From Lachnospiraceae bacterium (GTDB lineage: Bacteria > Bacillota > Clostridia > Lachnospirales > Lachnospiraceae), in NCBI GenBank assembly GCA_021202335.1, contig JAJQDE010000041.1, positions 31,246 through 95,245 on the forward strand: a stretch of DNA of 64,000 nt, in the 5' to 3' direction. The translations under genes were made by a program, and so were the position numbers. Below, piece after piece: positions 54,684 to 63,993 of this stretch (position 1 is the first letter of the stretch; each line of letters begins with the position of its first letter). The notes beneath the pieces are model-generated. The model had not been told where the DNA came from. It did not search any database and saw only the letters and a program-made list of their open reading frames with translations.

Positions 54684-55838
54684 CTAAAAAACTAAAGCAT
54701 TTTTCAAATCCTCAATCAAATCCGCCTTATCCTCAATGCCCGCCGACAGGCGCAGCACCCTGTCCGTAATCCCGTTCCTTATCCGCGTTTCCTCCGGCAC
54801 GTCCGCGTGCGTCTGCGTGGCAGGATAGGTGAGAAGCGTTTCCGTGCCGCCTAAGCTTTCCGCAAACGGAATAAGCCTTGTGGATTTTAAGATGTGAAGG
54901 GCAAGCTCCCTGCTTTCCACCTCAAAGGTCAGCATGCTTCCAAAGCCGCTCGCCTGACCTTTGCATATCTCATAGCCCCTGCTCCCCGGAATGCCCGGAT
55001 AGTACACCCTTTTAACCTTCGGCTCGTTTAAAAGGAACTCAACCAAAGCCTTAGCGTTCTCCTGCGCCTTCTCCATGCGAAGCGGCAGGGTTTTCACGCC
55101 GCGTATGATAAGCCAGCTGTCAAACGGCGAAAGCCCGGAGCCTACCGTCTTTATCAAAAAGCGCAGCCTGTCGGATATTTCCTGCGAGCCTGTCACCAAA
55201 AAGCCCGCAAGCGTGTCGTTATGCCCGCCCAAAAATTTCGTGCCGCTGTGGATAACGATATCCGCGCCCAGCTCAAGCGGCTTTTGAAAATACGGGGACA
55301 TAAACGTATTGTCCACAATCAGGAGCAGACCGTGCCTTTTTGCTATTCCCGCCATCTTCCTTATATCCACCACGTTCATCATGGGGTTTGTCGGCGTTTC
55401 GATGAAAATTGCCCTTGTGTTCTCACGTACATAGCTCTCCACATCCGCCGAGGAGCAGTCAACATGGTCAAATTCGATGCCGTTTTTCCTGCTCACATTG
55501 TCGAACAGACGTATGCTGCCCCCGTATAAATCCGCGTCGGTAATCAGGTGGTCGCCCGGCGAAAAAAGCTCCATCATTGCCGTAATCGCCGCCATTCCCG
55601 TTGAAAAAGCGAGCGCGTCAATGCCTCCCTCCAGCGCGGCGACGACCTTTTCCGCCTGCTGCCGGGTGGGATTTTGCAGTCTGCTGTAATCAAAGCCCGT
55701 GCTCCTTCCCACCTCAGGGTGCGCGTAGGTCGCCGTCTGATAAATCGGAAAGCTTATCGCCCCCGTCAGATCCTTATCATAATCCCTTCCGTTCCCATAA
55801 ATACATTTTGTCGCAAAAGCATAGCTCATATCGCTCAT
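54684..55838 (-). CDS. Trans-sulfuration PLP enzyme (cystathionine gamma-synthase/lyase family)
   Basis: 384 residues. Family blocks: FDYSRLQNPTRQQAEKVVAA, ALEGGIDALAFSTGMAAI, FIETPTNPMMNVVDIRKM, DNTFMSPYFQKPLELGADI and the PLP-Lys in VIHSGTKFLGGHNDTLAG; C-terminal LRLSAGIEDKADLIEDL. It could be MetB (cystathionine gamma-synthase), a gamma-lyase or an O-acetylhomoserine sulfhydrylase; sequence alone does not decide. It is first in the operon with the C-S lyase and divergent from the Rrf2 regulator, sharing an overlapping promoter region. RBS AAAGGATGAG. Confidence 0.92.
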   Translation of the reverse strand: MSDMSYAFATKCIYGNGRDYDKDLTGAISFPIYQTATYAHPEVGRSTGFDYSRLQNPTRQQAEKVVAALEGGIDALAFSTGMAAITAMMELFSPGDHLITDADLYGGSIRLFDNVSRKNGIEFDHVDCSSADVESYVRENTRAIFIETPTNPMMNVVDIRKMAGIAKRHGLLLIVDNTFMSPYFQKPLELGADIVIHSGTKFLGGHNDTLAGFLVTGSQEISDRLRFLIKTVGSGLSPFDSWLIIRGVKTLPLRMEKAQENAKALVEFLLNEPKVKRVYYPGIPGSRGYEICKGQASGFGSMLTFEVESRELALHILKSTRLIPFAESLGGTETLLTYPATQTHADVPEETRIRNGITDRVLRLSAGIEDKADLIEDLKNALVF

Positions 55839-55862
55839 CCTTTCATAATTTATTTTTTTCGC

Positions 55863-55914
55863 TTGATTACCTACCTTTTCAGTGGTATTATAGGTTTACT
55901 TAATAATACATCAA
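55863..55914. promoter_or_regulatory. Overlapping divergent promoters with inverted repeat (rrf2 / trans-sulfuration gene)
   Basis: Plus strand: TTGATT (55863-55868), 17 bp, TATTAT (55886-55891). Minus strand: TTGATG (55909-55914), 16 bp, TATAAT (55887-55892). The two -10 boxes occupy the same bases, so only one promoter can be open at a time. ACCTA (55869-55873) and TAGGT (55891-55895) form an inverted repeat across both. The pattern suggests that the Rrf2 protein controls itself and the sulfur operon. Confidence 0.6.
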
Positions 55915-55932
55915 AATCAGGAGGTAATTACT

Positions 55933-56364
55933 TTGAAGATATCTACCCGGGGGCGCTATTCGCTGCGCATGATGATAGACCTGGCACAGCACTACAACGA
56001 AGGCTTTATCGCCTTAAAGGACATATCCGCAAGGCAGAACATTTCAAAAAAATATCTGGAGCAGATAATCCCGTTTTTAAACCGCAGCAATCTTCTTTTG
56101 GCAAATAAGGGACATATGGGCGGCTATCAGCTTGCCAGGCACCCAAGCGAAATCACGGTGCGCGAGATTTTTGAAAGCGCCGAGGGAAGCCTTACTCCCG
56201 TAAGCTGCATGGACAATTCCCCGAATATCTGCGAAAATGCCGACGGCTGCCTTACCCTGCCCGTCTATCAGGGGCTTTACGAGGTAATCATCAATTACCT
56301 GAACGGCATTTCATTGCAGGATGTCATCAGCAATAAGCCTGACAGCTGCGAATATTATATCTGA
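55933..56364 (+). CDS. Rrf2-family transcriptional regulator (CymR/IscR-like)
   Basis: 143 residues from TTG 55933, 8 bp behind AGGAGG. The winged helix opens KISTRGRYSLRMMIDLAQHY, with ISARQNISKKYLEQIIPFL as recognition helix region and LLANKGHMGGYQLARHPSEI as wing. Three cysteines (SCMDNSPNIC, DGCLTL) lie where IscR holds its cluster, though spacing is looser than in IscR. CymR in Firmicutes represses cysteine-uptake and synthesis genes with CysK as sensor. Being divergent from trans-sulfuration genes and near cysK, a CymR-like role is likely. Confidence 0.9.
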   Translation: MKISTRGRYSLRMMIDLAQHYNEGFIALKDISARQNISKKYLEQIIPFLNRSNLLLANKGHMGGYQLARHPSEITVREIFESAEGSLTPVSCMDNSPNICENADGCLTLPVYQGLYEVIINYLNGISLQDVISNKPDSCEYYI

Positions 56365-56466
56365 TAATTGCCATTTTGCCTATATGTCCTATTCATTTTG
56401 TAGGAATTTGTTTCCAAAAAAAGTATAGCACAGATTTTTTTATTTGAACAGCCCCAAAATGCATCA

Positions 56467-56496
56467 AAGCAGCCATAATCGATGTTATGGCTGCTT
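56467..56496. terminator. Bidirectional terminator between rrf2 and the HD-GYP gene
   Basis: Perfect 12-bp stem AAGCAGCCATAA (56467-56478)/TTATGGCTGCTT (56485-56496) with loop TCGATG between two convergent genes. The right flank (GCTTCGCGTC then TGTTTTTCCTTGC) repeats the element near 14370-14398. Confidence 0.7.
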
Positions 56497-56523
56497 CGCG
56501 TCACGTGTTTTTCCTTGCGTTCA

Positions 56524-57594
56524 TTATATGCGCAGCTCGTCCTTGCGCTGCAGGCGGTCATTGATCACATCGCCCATTTTAACAAATTCATCCACCAAAT
56601 CCGGGTCAAACTGAGTCCCCCTGCCTTCCGCGATAATGGACATCGCTTTTTCATGGCTGAACGGCTTTTTATACGGGCGCTCCGAGGTCAGCGCGTCATA
56701 TACGTCCACAATGCTCATTATTCTTGCCTCTAACGGGATAGCCTCCCCTTTAAGCCCCTCGGGATAGCCCGTGCCGTCCCAGCGCTCATGATGATACAGC
56801 GCCATATGCTCGGCAAACTTCAAAAACTCATTCTCGGGGAAAACCTTACGGATTTTGCGGAACGTATCGCCGCCAAGCTCCACATGCCGCTTCATATAAT
56901 CCATCTCGCTTTTTTCCAAGGACGACTGCTTGCGCAGCACAACATCGTCAATGCCGATTTTTCCGATATCATGCAGCGGCGCGGAACGTACAGACAATTT
57001 CACGAACTCGTCCGTCACATCGTCCTGATATTTGGGAACATGCTTCAGGTTTTCCACAAACGCCTCAAAATAAATCCTTGTATTCTTGACATGCCCGCCC
57101 GTCACGCCGTCCCTTGCCTCTACCAGCTCGGCAAAGCCGATTGACAGCATTTGCTGGAGCTTTTCATTCTCCTCTACCTTCTGCTCCACCAAATCCTCAA
57201 GGGAATGTTCATATGCGGACAGCTCAATCTGCGTCTTTATCCTGCGCTTCATCACCGGCGCCACGAACGGTTTAGTGATAAAATCGGAAGCGCCCAATTC
57301 AAAGCCCTTAACCTCGCTTTCCGAATTTGTGTACGCCGTCAGAAAAATAACCGGGACGCGCCGCAGCCTGCGGCTCCGCTTAAGCCCCTGAATCATCTCA
57401 TAGCCATCCGTTTCCGGCATGACGATATCCAAAAGTATTAAATCGGGCAGCACCCGGCTGAGAACCTCAAAGCCCTCCTGCGCGGACATTGCCTCATACA
57501 CCGTGTACTCCTCCTGCAGGACATCACGCGCAATTTCAAGATTAAATTTTATATCGTCTATTATCAGTATCTTTTTCTTCTCGGCCTCCATCAT
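56524..57594 (-). CDS. Response regulator with HD-GYP phosphodiesterase domain
   Basis: 356 residues. Receiver domain 1-125: KILIIDDIKFNLEIARDVL, phospho-acceptor in LILLDIVMPETDGYEM, VPVIFLTAYTNSE, DFITKPF. A coiled linker (QIELSAYEHSLEDLVEQKVE) leads to HD-GYP (about 165-345): HDIGKIGIDD, HVELGGDTF, HHERWDGTGYPEGLKG and IVDVYDALTSERPYKKP. It should hydrolyse cyclic-di-GMP, controlled by phosphorylation. No cognate kinase is adjacent. It is followed upstream by an rRNA methyltransferase gene. Confidence 0.93.
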   Translation of the reverse strand: MMEAEKKKILIIDDIKFNLEIARDVLQEEYTVYEAMSAQEGFEVLSRVLPDLILLDIVMPETDGYEMIQGLKRSRRLRRVPVIFLTAYTNSESEVKGFELGASDFITKPFVAPVMKRRIKTQIELSAYEHSLEDLVEQKVEENEKLQQMLSIGFAELVEARDGVTGGHVKNTRIYFEAFVENLKHVPKYQDDVTDEFVKLSVRSAPLHDIGKIGIDDVVLRKQSSLEKSEMDYMKRHVELGGDTFRKIRKVFPENEFLKFAEHMALYHHERWDGTGYPEGLKGEAIPLEARIMSIVDVYDALTSERPYKKPFSHEKAMSIIAEGRGTQFDPDLVDEFVKMGDVINDRLQRKDELRI

Positions 57595-57616
57595 TTATTA
57601 CCTCCATACGCCGCCG

Positions 57617-58795
57617 TCATTGCTGCCGGCGCTTTAATTTATTTATGCGCTTCAGGGCGCAGCCGATTTCTATATGCTCCGTAAACGCAAACATATCCAC
57701 CGGCTGTGCCTCCACCGCTCTGTAGCCTGCCGCCCTAAACCACTCCAGGTCGCGCCCCAAGGTTTCCGGATTGCAGGAAATGTACACAACCCTGTCAGGC
57801 GCTATTCCCGCCACCGCGTTCACAAATTCCTCAGTGCAGCCGCTTCGCGGCGGGTCTAAAAGCACCACGTCGGCGCTCTGACCGTTTTCTGACATCTGTG
57901 TCATATATTCCGCAGCGTCCGCCGCCACAAAATTAATATTATTTATGCCGTTCCTTTTCGCATTTGCCTTCGCGTCCCTGACGGCGTCGTCATTCAGCTC
58001 TATCCCGATGACGCGCTTTACCTTTGACGCCATAGTCATGCCGATGGTGCCAACACCGCAGTAAGCGTCTATGACTGTTTCACCGCCCGTGAGCGCCGCA
58101 GCCTGCACCGCCTTTTTGTACAGCGCCTGTGCCTGAGCGGCATTAACCTGATAAAACGATGATGGCGATATCCTGAATCTCAGCCCGCACAGCACATCCT
58201 CAATATAGCCCGGCCCGTAAAGAGGCTTGCTTCTCTCCCCGAGCACCATTGTCGTCTGCCGGTCGTTGATATTCTGTACTATTGTGGTAATCTCCGGGTG
58301 GCGCTCCAGCAGACTCGCAATAAAATTGTTCTTGTGCGGGAACTCCGCCCCTGCCGTCACAAGCACGACCATTATCTGCTTTGTTGACATTCCCTTCCTT
58401 ATCAATATATGCCGCATAATTCCACGGCCGGTGTCCTCATCGTACACCCATATCTTAAACGAGTTTATCAGCTCCGTCACAGTCCTTATGATTGCCGATG
58501 CCTGCGCATCCTCTATAAGGCAGTCCTTTATCGGCACGATATTATGCGTGCCCTCCTCATAAGCGCCTGCCACCGCCACGTTCTTTATCCTGCCGAATAC
58601 GGCATGCACCTTATTCCTGTAATGATACGGATAGTACATTCCCGCCACATCCCTTACAGGACAGAATTTCTTTACATATTGCTCCACCTGACGCTTCTTA
58701 TCCGCAAGCTCCTCCTCATAAGACATGCTGCCTATATGGCACGCGCCGCATTTCTTTACATAGGGACATTCCCTGACTTTTTCCTCAGCGCTCAT
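57617..58795 (-). CDS. rlmD: 23S rRNA (uracil-5-)-methyltransferase, RlmD/RumA family
   Basis: 392 residues from ATG 58795 (GGAG 10 bp upstream); ATG 58816 is the other option. N-terminal cysteines CPYVKKCGACHIG plus a later CPV form the expected 4Fe-4S motif. Substrate and SAM blocks: RISPSSFYQVNAAQAQALYK, VIDAYCGVGTIGMTMASKV, NGINNINFVAADAAEYM, LLDPPRSGC and the catalytic Cys in YISCNPETLGRDLEWF. It methylates uracil C5 in 23S rRNA. The TRAM domain is absent, so it is of the shorter Firmicutes type. It is followed closely by another rRNA methyltransferase. Confidence 0.92.
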   Translation of the reverse strand: MSAEEKVRECPYVKKCGACHIGSMSYEEELADKKRQVEQYVKKFCPVRDVAGMYYPYHYRNKVHAVFGRIKNVAVAGAYEEGTHNIVPIKDCLIEDAQASAIIRTVTELINSFKIWVYDEDTGRGIMRHILIRKGMSTKQIMVVLVTAGAEFPHKNNFIASLLERHPEITTIVQNINDRQTTMVLGERSKPLYGPGYIEDVLCGLRFRISPSSFYQVNAAQAQALYKKAVQAAALTGGETVIDAYCGVGTIGMTMASKVKRVIGIELNDDAVRDAKANAKRNGINNINFVAADAAEYMTQMSENGQSADVVLLDPPRSGCTEEFVNAVAGIAPDRVVYISCNPETLGRDLEWFRAAGYRAVEAQPVDMFAFTEHIEIGCALKRINKLKRRQQ

Positions 58796-58835
58796 GACGC
58801 TTCTCTCCTTTCCCATACGCCTCTTATCCCGGCTC

Positions 58836-60038
58836 CTATTTCTCCCTGCACACCTGAAAAATGTAGAATTTCAGATAATAGCTTTCATCCGCCGCCCAAA
58901 GAATCGGGTGGTCGGGCGCCTGCGTCCTAAACTCCGCCTGACGCAGACGCTTATGCACGCTTGCTGCCGCCTCCCTGATGGTTTTGGCAAACAGCTCCTG
59001 CGTCATAAAGTGCGAGCAGGAGCAGGTCGCAAGATATCCGCCGTCCTTTACAAGCATCAGACCCTTCCTGTTTATCTCACGATAACCCCGTATGGCGTTT
59101 TTTGTCGCCTCGCGCGATTTTGTGAACGCCGGAGGGTCAAGAATGACCACATCATACTGCTCGCCCTGCCCCGCCAAACGCGGAAGCTCATCCAAAACAT
59201 CAGCGCAGCGGAAGGTCACGATATCCTGCAATCGGTTCAGCGCGGCGTTATCCCGCGCCTGCTGCAGGGCAAACTCGGATATGTCAAGCCCCGTAACCTC
59301 TCTTGCCCCCGCAATGCCCGCATTCAGCGCAAAGGTTCCCATGTGCGTGAAGCAGTCCAGCACGCGCTTGCCCCTGCAAAGCTTCTGTATGGCAAGCCTG
59401 TTGTATTTCTGGTCAAGGAAAAAGCCCGTCTTTTGCCCGTTCTCCACATCTACCATATAATGAACGCCGTTTTCAACAATCTCAACATTTGTGTCAAACG
59501 CTTCCCCGATAAAGCCCTTTACCCTTGCAAGCCCTTCCTTTTCCCGCTCTCTTGCGTCGCTGCGTTCATACACTCCCCGGATTTTTATGCCGTCCTCAAG
59601 CAGCACGTCCTTTAAAATCGACACAAGCTTTTCCTTAAACCGCTCCATGCCCAGCGCAAGCGACTGCACGACAAGCACATCCCCGTACTTATCCGCCACA
59701 AACCCGGGCAGAAAATCAGCCTCCCCGAAAATCACCCGGCACGAGGAGGTGTCAACCGTGTCCTTTCTGTAATCCCACGCCGCCTTCACCCGTCTTTTCA
59801 AAAAGGCCTCATCAATTTCCTGATCCGGTCTGCGCGTCATCATGCGCACACGGATTTTTGAGTTCTGATTGATAAAGCCGCGCCCCATCACATATCCGTC
59901 AAAATCATGAAGCGTCACAATATCACCGTTTTTAAATGTTCCCTTTATGGTGTCTATCTCATTGTCATACACCCATAAGCCGCCCGCCTTAAGGCTTCTT
60001 CCCTCACCCTTTTTTAATGTAACTGCCGTTTCGCTCAT
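58836..60038 (-). CDS. Class I rRNA large-subunit methyltransferase, RlmI/YccW-like
   Basis: 400 residues. An N-terminal PUA-like domain (KKGEGRSLKAGGLWVYDNEI) is followed by an RNase H-like EEHEC-type linker and a SAM methyltransferase domain: NGQKTGFFLDQKYNRLAIQK, VLDCFTHMGTFALNAGIAGA, VTGLDISEFALQQARDNAAL, VVILDPPAFTKSREATKNAI and the final LATCSCSHFM. E. coli RlmI makes m5C1962 in 23S rRNA. The start overlaps the HD-domain gene stop by 4 bp (ATGA). Confidence 0.92.
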   Translation of the reverse strand: MSETAVTLKKGEGRSLKAGGLWVYDNEIDTIKGTFKNGDIVTLHDFDGYVMGRGFINQNSKIRVRMMTRRPDQEIDEAFLKRRVKAAWDYRKDTVDTSSCRVIFGEADFLPGFVADKYGDVLVVQSLALGMERFKEKLVSILKDVLLEDGIKIRGVYERSDAREREKEGLARVKGFIGEAFDTNVEIVENGVHYMVDVENGQKTGFFLDQKYNRLAIQKLCRGKRVLDCFTHMGTFALNAGIAGAREVTGLDISEFALQQARDNAALNRLQDIVTFRCADVLDELPRLAGQGEQYDVVILDPPAFTKSREATKNAIRGYREINRKGLMLVKDGGYLATCSCSHFMTQELFAKTIREAAASVHKRLRQAEFRTQAPDHPILWAADESYYLKFYIFQVCREK

Positions 60039-60814
60039 TGCCCTTCCCTTCCGAAAAGCCTGTCTATATATTCCTCAAGCTTTTTCATGACGCCCGTGCC
60101 GGAAACTTCCTCAAGACATTCCGCAACAGACCTGAAATACCACTCCTGTTTTTTCTTGTCCCTCATGTTAAATTGGTTCCAAACCTCGTCGCCCATCTGC
60201 TGCCATTCCTTAAAGAGCGCCTCGGCATTTGCCGTTTTATCAGCCAATACCACGATTTTCGCGTCATATTGGATATTTCCCAAACGCGAAATTGTTTCCT
60301 GCTTCCTTATCTCCCACGTTTCATCCGCCGGTCTGTCGCGGCGCTTATCCTCCGTTTCCGCTTCCACAATCCGCGCGACCCGTCCGCCAAATTCACGCCG
60401 CAGATCCTGCAGCGTGACGCACGTGTCCTCAACAGTGTCGTGGAGGATTGCCGCCTGGATAATCTCAACCTCATCCGTAAGCTCCATGCAGTAATTTACC
60501 GTAGTTATAATATGCGTGAAATAGGGAATTGACGTGCCCTTTCTGTATTGCCTCCGGTGCGCATCCGCAGCATACCGGTACGCCTTATCCAGCCTTTTAT
60601 CCAAACCCGCCACAGAAGGAAAGAGGGACAATGCCTTGCCGGTCTCCTCCCTCTCATATTTACACACAAAGCAGCCGTCAGCGGCGCTGACATAGCATGG
60701 ACAGCCAATTCCGCAGACCTGCTGATTTTCACGGCAGTTCAACACGGCGTTCACTGCCCTGCAATAAAAATTCCCCTCATTATCCGCCTTTACTATGTGC
60801 TCCTGATTGTACAT
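60035..60814 (-). CDS. HD-domain phosphohydrolase (RelA/SpoT hydrolase-like) with Cys-rich N-terminus
   Basis: 259 residues. A Cys cluster at about 33-53 (CGIGCPCYVSAADGCFVC) could bind zinc or FeS. The HD domain resembles the ppGpp hydrolase half of SpoT and MESH1: AYRYAADAHRRQYRKGTSIP, YFTHIITTVNYCMEL, AAILHDTVEDTCVTLQDL and LADKTANAEALFKEW. There is no synthetase domain. It may degrade ppGpp or another nucleotide. It is coupled to the downstream rRNA methyltransferase gene by ATGA overlap, a growth-control context. RBS AGGAG. Confidence 0.82.
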   Translation of the reverse strand: MYNQEHIVKADNEGNFYCRAVNAVLNCRENQQVCGIGCPCYVSAADGCFVCKYEREETGKALSLFPSVAGLDKRLDKAYRYAADAHRRQYRKGTSIPYFTHIITTVNYCMELTDEVEIIQAAILHDTVEDTCVTLQDLRREFGGRVARIVEAETEDKRRDRPADETWEIRKQETISRLGNIQYDAKIVVLADKTANAEALFKEWQQMGDEVWNQFNMRDKKKQEWYFRSVAECLEEVSGTGVMKKLEEYIDRLFGREGQ

Positions 60815-60831
60815 TAATAGCTTTGCTCCTG

Positions 60832-61722
60832 TCAGTTCCTGTTAAATTCAATTATCCAGCCTTTTCCCGTACTGCCGTCGCTCGTCGTGTAATCGCCATA
60901 TTCCATGCGGCAGGTAAATTCCACGCCCTGCTCCGCCTCAATTTTGTCGATAACCTCTTCAAGAAGCTCTGTCATTTTGCTTTCGCTGCTGCCGATGCTT
61001 GAGCTTTTATATACCGCGCCGAAGGTAGTGATGTCGTACCTGATTGCACGGTTGAGCGCAAGCTTTAAGTCCTTCTGCGATTTAAACGGCCCCGTAAGGC
61101 TGTCGCTCAGATAATTGTTTCTGTAATTAATCAGATATGCCTGCATTGTCATTGCCGCCACGCCCGTATCAAGCGCAGCCTCATTCTCATACACCGTCTT
61201 AAGCGTTTCGCCGCTGTCCTGCAGGATGCAGTTCTCAATCAGCGCATACCCCATCAAATAGGAATCAAGATACTTGATATATGTGTTCTCATCCATATCC
61301 TCAACGTCGGATTTTGTGAAATTGCCAAGCTGCGGATTTTTGAAGAAAGAAAATGTCCCCTGTGTCAATATCGACACATCCGTAATGTTCACCACCGAAT
61401 TTGTGGCTCCCGCATTTCTCGACTCAAGCCCGTACCCCGGCACATAATAGGTTCCGTTCAGCGAAATTCTGAACCAGCCGTTGGACGTGATGCCTGTCAC
61501 GCTCACCGGAAGCCCGGACGCTATCGTCGTGATCACGCTTGAGTTTAAATCGGGAAGGCGGTACACCTTCGTATTGTCATTGCTGTAGAGCACCGCGCTG
61601 CTGTCCGTCACGGTAAACTCCTCCGCCCGGACAGACGCCCGATTGCAAAGCAGCGCCAATACCGCCGCAAGCGCCAAAAATACGGCTGCCCTTTTCCATG
61701 TTCTCCTAAGCTTCACCATCAT
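60832..61722 (-). CDS. Exported protein with bacterial SH3 domain
   Basis: 296 residues. A signal peptide (RAAVFLALAAVLALLCNRAS, cleavage near VRAEE) is followed by an SH3b domain (about 38-95: DSSAVLYSNDNTKVYRLPDL, then ITTIASGLPVSVTGI, WFRISLNGTYYVPGYGL), which in other proteins binds cell wall. The remaining 200 residues are an unrecognised helical region (TYIKYLDSYLMGYALIENCI, MTMQAYLINYRNNYLSDSL) ending in a strand pair. It probably acts at the cell wall. Two adjacent ATGs are possible starts. Confidence 0.8.
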   Translation of the reverse strand: MMVKLRRTWKRAAVFLALAAVLALLCNRASVRAEEFTVTDSSAVLYSNDNTKVYRLPDLNSSVITTIASGLPVSVTGITSNGWFRISLNGTYYVPGYGLESRNAGATNSVVNITDVSILTQGTFSFFKNPQLGNFTKSDVEDMDENTYIKYLDSYLMGYALIENCILQDSGETLKTVYENEAALDTGVAAMTMQAYLINYRNNYLSDSLTGPFKSQKDLKLALNRAIRYDITTFGAVYKSSSIGSSESKMTELLEEVIDKIEAEQGVEFTCRMEYGDYTTSDGSTGKGWIIEFNRN

Positions 61723-61759
61723 ATGACTTCAACCCTTTTCCCTGTGTGTGCAGCAACGG

Positions 61760-63829
61760 TTATTTCCAAATGCCTACCCTGTCCTCCGGAGCCACATACA
61801 TTCCGTCCGTTTCCGCTATGTCATAAACCTCATAAAACGCGTCGCATGAGCTTAGCACGGCATTGACACGTATCTTATTGGGAGAGTGTGTGTCCGTGTT
61901 CAGCAGATACGTCATAAAGCTTGTCGTGTCCACGCTCGCCCAGTTGTACGCCATCTGCCCGAATGCCTCATCCAGCGCCTGCGCGTCGTCGCCTATTATG
62001 GAAGTAACGCAGGTAATCGCGCCCAAATCCGCTATGTTTTCCATAAGCGTCAGCTCTCCGTTGACATGAATACCCATAACCTCATAATTGCTGTAATAGT
62101 CCACAATTGACTGCGACAGACGGTCGTATTCCTCAAGCTCCCCGTCCGTCCACCATACGTTGTAATTTCCGTATTCGTCATAAAGCGCGCCGCTTGAGTC
62201 AAACGCATGGCTGACCTCGTGCGCTATGACATAGCCTATCCCGCCCAAATTTGCCCCATACGAATTTGCGCTGTCATAAAACGGCGCCTGTAAAATTGCC
62301 GCGGGAAATATGATTTCATTGTTGGACGGGTCATACATGGCGTTTATGGTCTGCGGCGTCACGCTCCACTCCGAACGGTCTACCTCGGTGCCAAGCTTCT
62401 CAAGCTGCGCTTTCATCGCCACCTGCATACTGACAAGCCAGTTTGACATCAGGCTTCCGCCCTCCGAAACAGGCGTCACCTGCATCATATCCTTTGCGGC
62501 GGGCCATTCGTCCGGATAGCCGATTTTCACCTGCATCGTGTCAAGCTTTCTTATCGCTTTTTCCTTTGTTTCGTCGCTCATCCACTCCTGCCTGCCGATA
62601 ATCTCCTTATATTCATCCAAAATAAGGTCTATCATCTGCTCGACCGCCTCTTTGTCCTCCTGTGAAAAATGCTTCTCCACATAGATTGCCCCAAACTCCC
62701 ATGGAAGCAAATCCTGCGTCAGATCCATCCACACCTTCTCATCCTCCCAGCTCTCCGTAATTCCGTAAAGCGAGTTCTGCATTTTATCCTGAAGCTCCAC
62801 ATAGCCCGACGATGCATACTCCGCCACATCGTTGAGCATGACAAAGCTTGAATAATCCTTCAGAGCCTGCAGGTTTTCCTCGACCAGAAGCGAGTTAATC
62901 TTCTTTGCCTGCTCCACATCTATCACAATATATTGCTCCTGACCGTCGATACCGAGCGTTGTCAGCATCTTATCCACGTCAATGTTCGTGTAAAGCTCCT
63001 GCAGCTCTTCGGCAGTGTAAACATTATAGGTAAGAGCAGGGTCGTAAAGCTGCTCCGTCGTAAGGCTTGAGGCGCATATGTCCCTCAAAAGCGTTTCAAT
63101 AGAATCCGTGCTTGCCGCCGCCTCATCGGCGCTCATGCCAAACTCCATCAGCATATCGTTTATGTATTCAAGGTACATATCAACATATTGAGCCGTGTCC
63201 TCGCTTTCAAGATACTCCTTGCCGATAAGCGTGTCGGCATACATCATGTACACCGCATACTCGCTCGAATCCGACTTATCCTGCGAAATATAATATCCTC
63301 CGACAATACTGCTGAACCCGAATTCGCCGCTGAGCTTTGCAAGGGCATCCACATACTCGTCAATGCTCTGCGCGCCGCGGATGCTGTCCATGTGCTCCTC
63401 AAGCGGCCCTAAGCCTGTCGCGTCCCTGTTTTCCATATTTGACACGCACTCGTACAAATCCTTTATCTTTTGCTCCGACGTACCCTTTTCATAGGTATTT
63501 CCGTCCTCGGAAAGCTCGCGTATAATGTCCTCCATCTCGCTGCTCACGACAGCGCTAAGCTCCGAGAACCAGTCCCAATGCGCATCCGTCGCCGACAGTT
63601 CAATTTTTGAGAGAAGGTTTTGGTTTACATATTCATAATAATCATCCTGATATCGCACCTCGCCGGAGGCATCCTCATCTGCCGCCTCATCGTTTGGTAC
63701 GCCGTCGTTAAATTTCTCCGCAATGCTGTCTGTCGCGCTCCCGCTTTCGGAGCCTGCCGCGCTCCCGCAGCCTGCCGCTTCGATTGCAAGCAATGCCGTC
63801 AGCGCCAGCGCCAAAATTTTTTTCTTCAT
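61760..63829 (-). CDS. M13-family metallopeptidase lipoprotein (neprilysin/PepO-like)
   Basis: 689 residues from ATG 63829 (AAAGGA upstream). Signal peptide with lipobox AAGC (Cys21). Active-site motifs: INAMYDPSNNEIIFPAAIL (NAxY), the zinc site VIAHEVSHAFDSSGALYDEY (HExxH) and the third ligand in LMENIADLGAITC (ExxxD). The N-terminal part has the usual QDDYYEYVNQNLLSK opening. It is a zinc endopeptidase on the outer face of the membrane that cleaves small peptides. It lies 38 bp upstream of the SH3b gene on the same strand. Confidence 0.94.
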   Translation of the reverse strand: MKKKILALALTALLAIEAAGCGSAAGSESGSATDSIAEKFNDGVPNDEAADEDASGEVRYQDDYYEYVNQNLLSKIELSATDAHWDWFSELSAVVSSEMEDIIRELSEDGNTYEKGTSEQKIKDLYECVSNMENRDATGLGPLEEHMDSIRGAQSIDEYVDALAKLSGEFGFSSIVGGYYISQDKSDSSEYAVYMMYADTLIGKEYLESEDTAQYVDMYLEYINDMLMEFGMSADEAAASTDSIETLLRDICASSLTTEQLYDPALTYNVYTAEELQELYTNIDVDKMLTTLGIDGQEQYIVIDVEQAKKINSLLVEENLQALKDYSSFVMLNDVAEYASSGYVELQDKMQNSLYGITESWEDEKVWMDLTQDLLPWEFGAIYVEKHFSQEDKEAVEQMIDLILDEYKEIIGRQEWMSDETKEKAIRKLDTMQVKIGYPDEWPAAKDMMQVTPVSEGGSLMSNWLVSMQVAMKAQLEKLGTEVDRSEWSVTPQTINAMYDPSNNEIIFPAAILQAPFYDSANSYGANLGGIGYVIAHEVSHAFDSSGALYDEYGNYNVWWTDGELEEYDRLSQSIVDYYSNYEVMGIHVNGELTLMENIADLGAITCVTSIIGDDAQALDEAFGQMAYNWASVDTTSFMTYLLNTDTHSPNKIRVNAVLSSCDAFYEVYDIAETDGMYVAPEDRVGIWK

Positions 63830-63904
63830 AAAAATTCCTTTCCTGCCCAAACCTGTGAAGTTATTGGTTTTCCTTTCTGCCGATCCTTATATTTTATTCC
63901 CGAT

Positions 63905-63993
63905 ATTACAGGAACCGCTTCGCGAACCCTGTAATCAAATTTGCACCCTCTTACGAGGGCTTTTATGAGAATCTGCTTTGCAGCTTCTCATAA
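63905..63993. repeat. Three hairpins at the window end
   Basis: ATTACAGG (63905-63912)/CCTGTAAT (63928-63935); CCCTC (63946-63950)/GAGGG (63955-63959); and ATGAGAA (63965-63971)/TTCTCAT (63985-63991) with an inner CTGC/GCAG. They lie upstream of the M13 gene on the minus strand and resemble the other hairpin-dense spacers of this window. No gene was seen from 63830 to the end. Confidence 0.5.

Noticed and set aside
58794..59615. 273-codon plus-strand frame
   Set aside because: Antisense to the RlmI-like gene, whose protein motifs are unambiguous.
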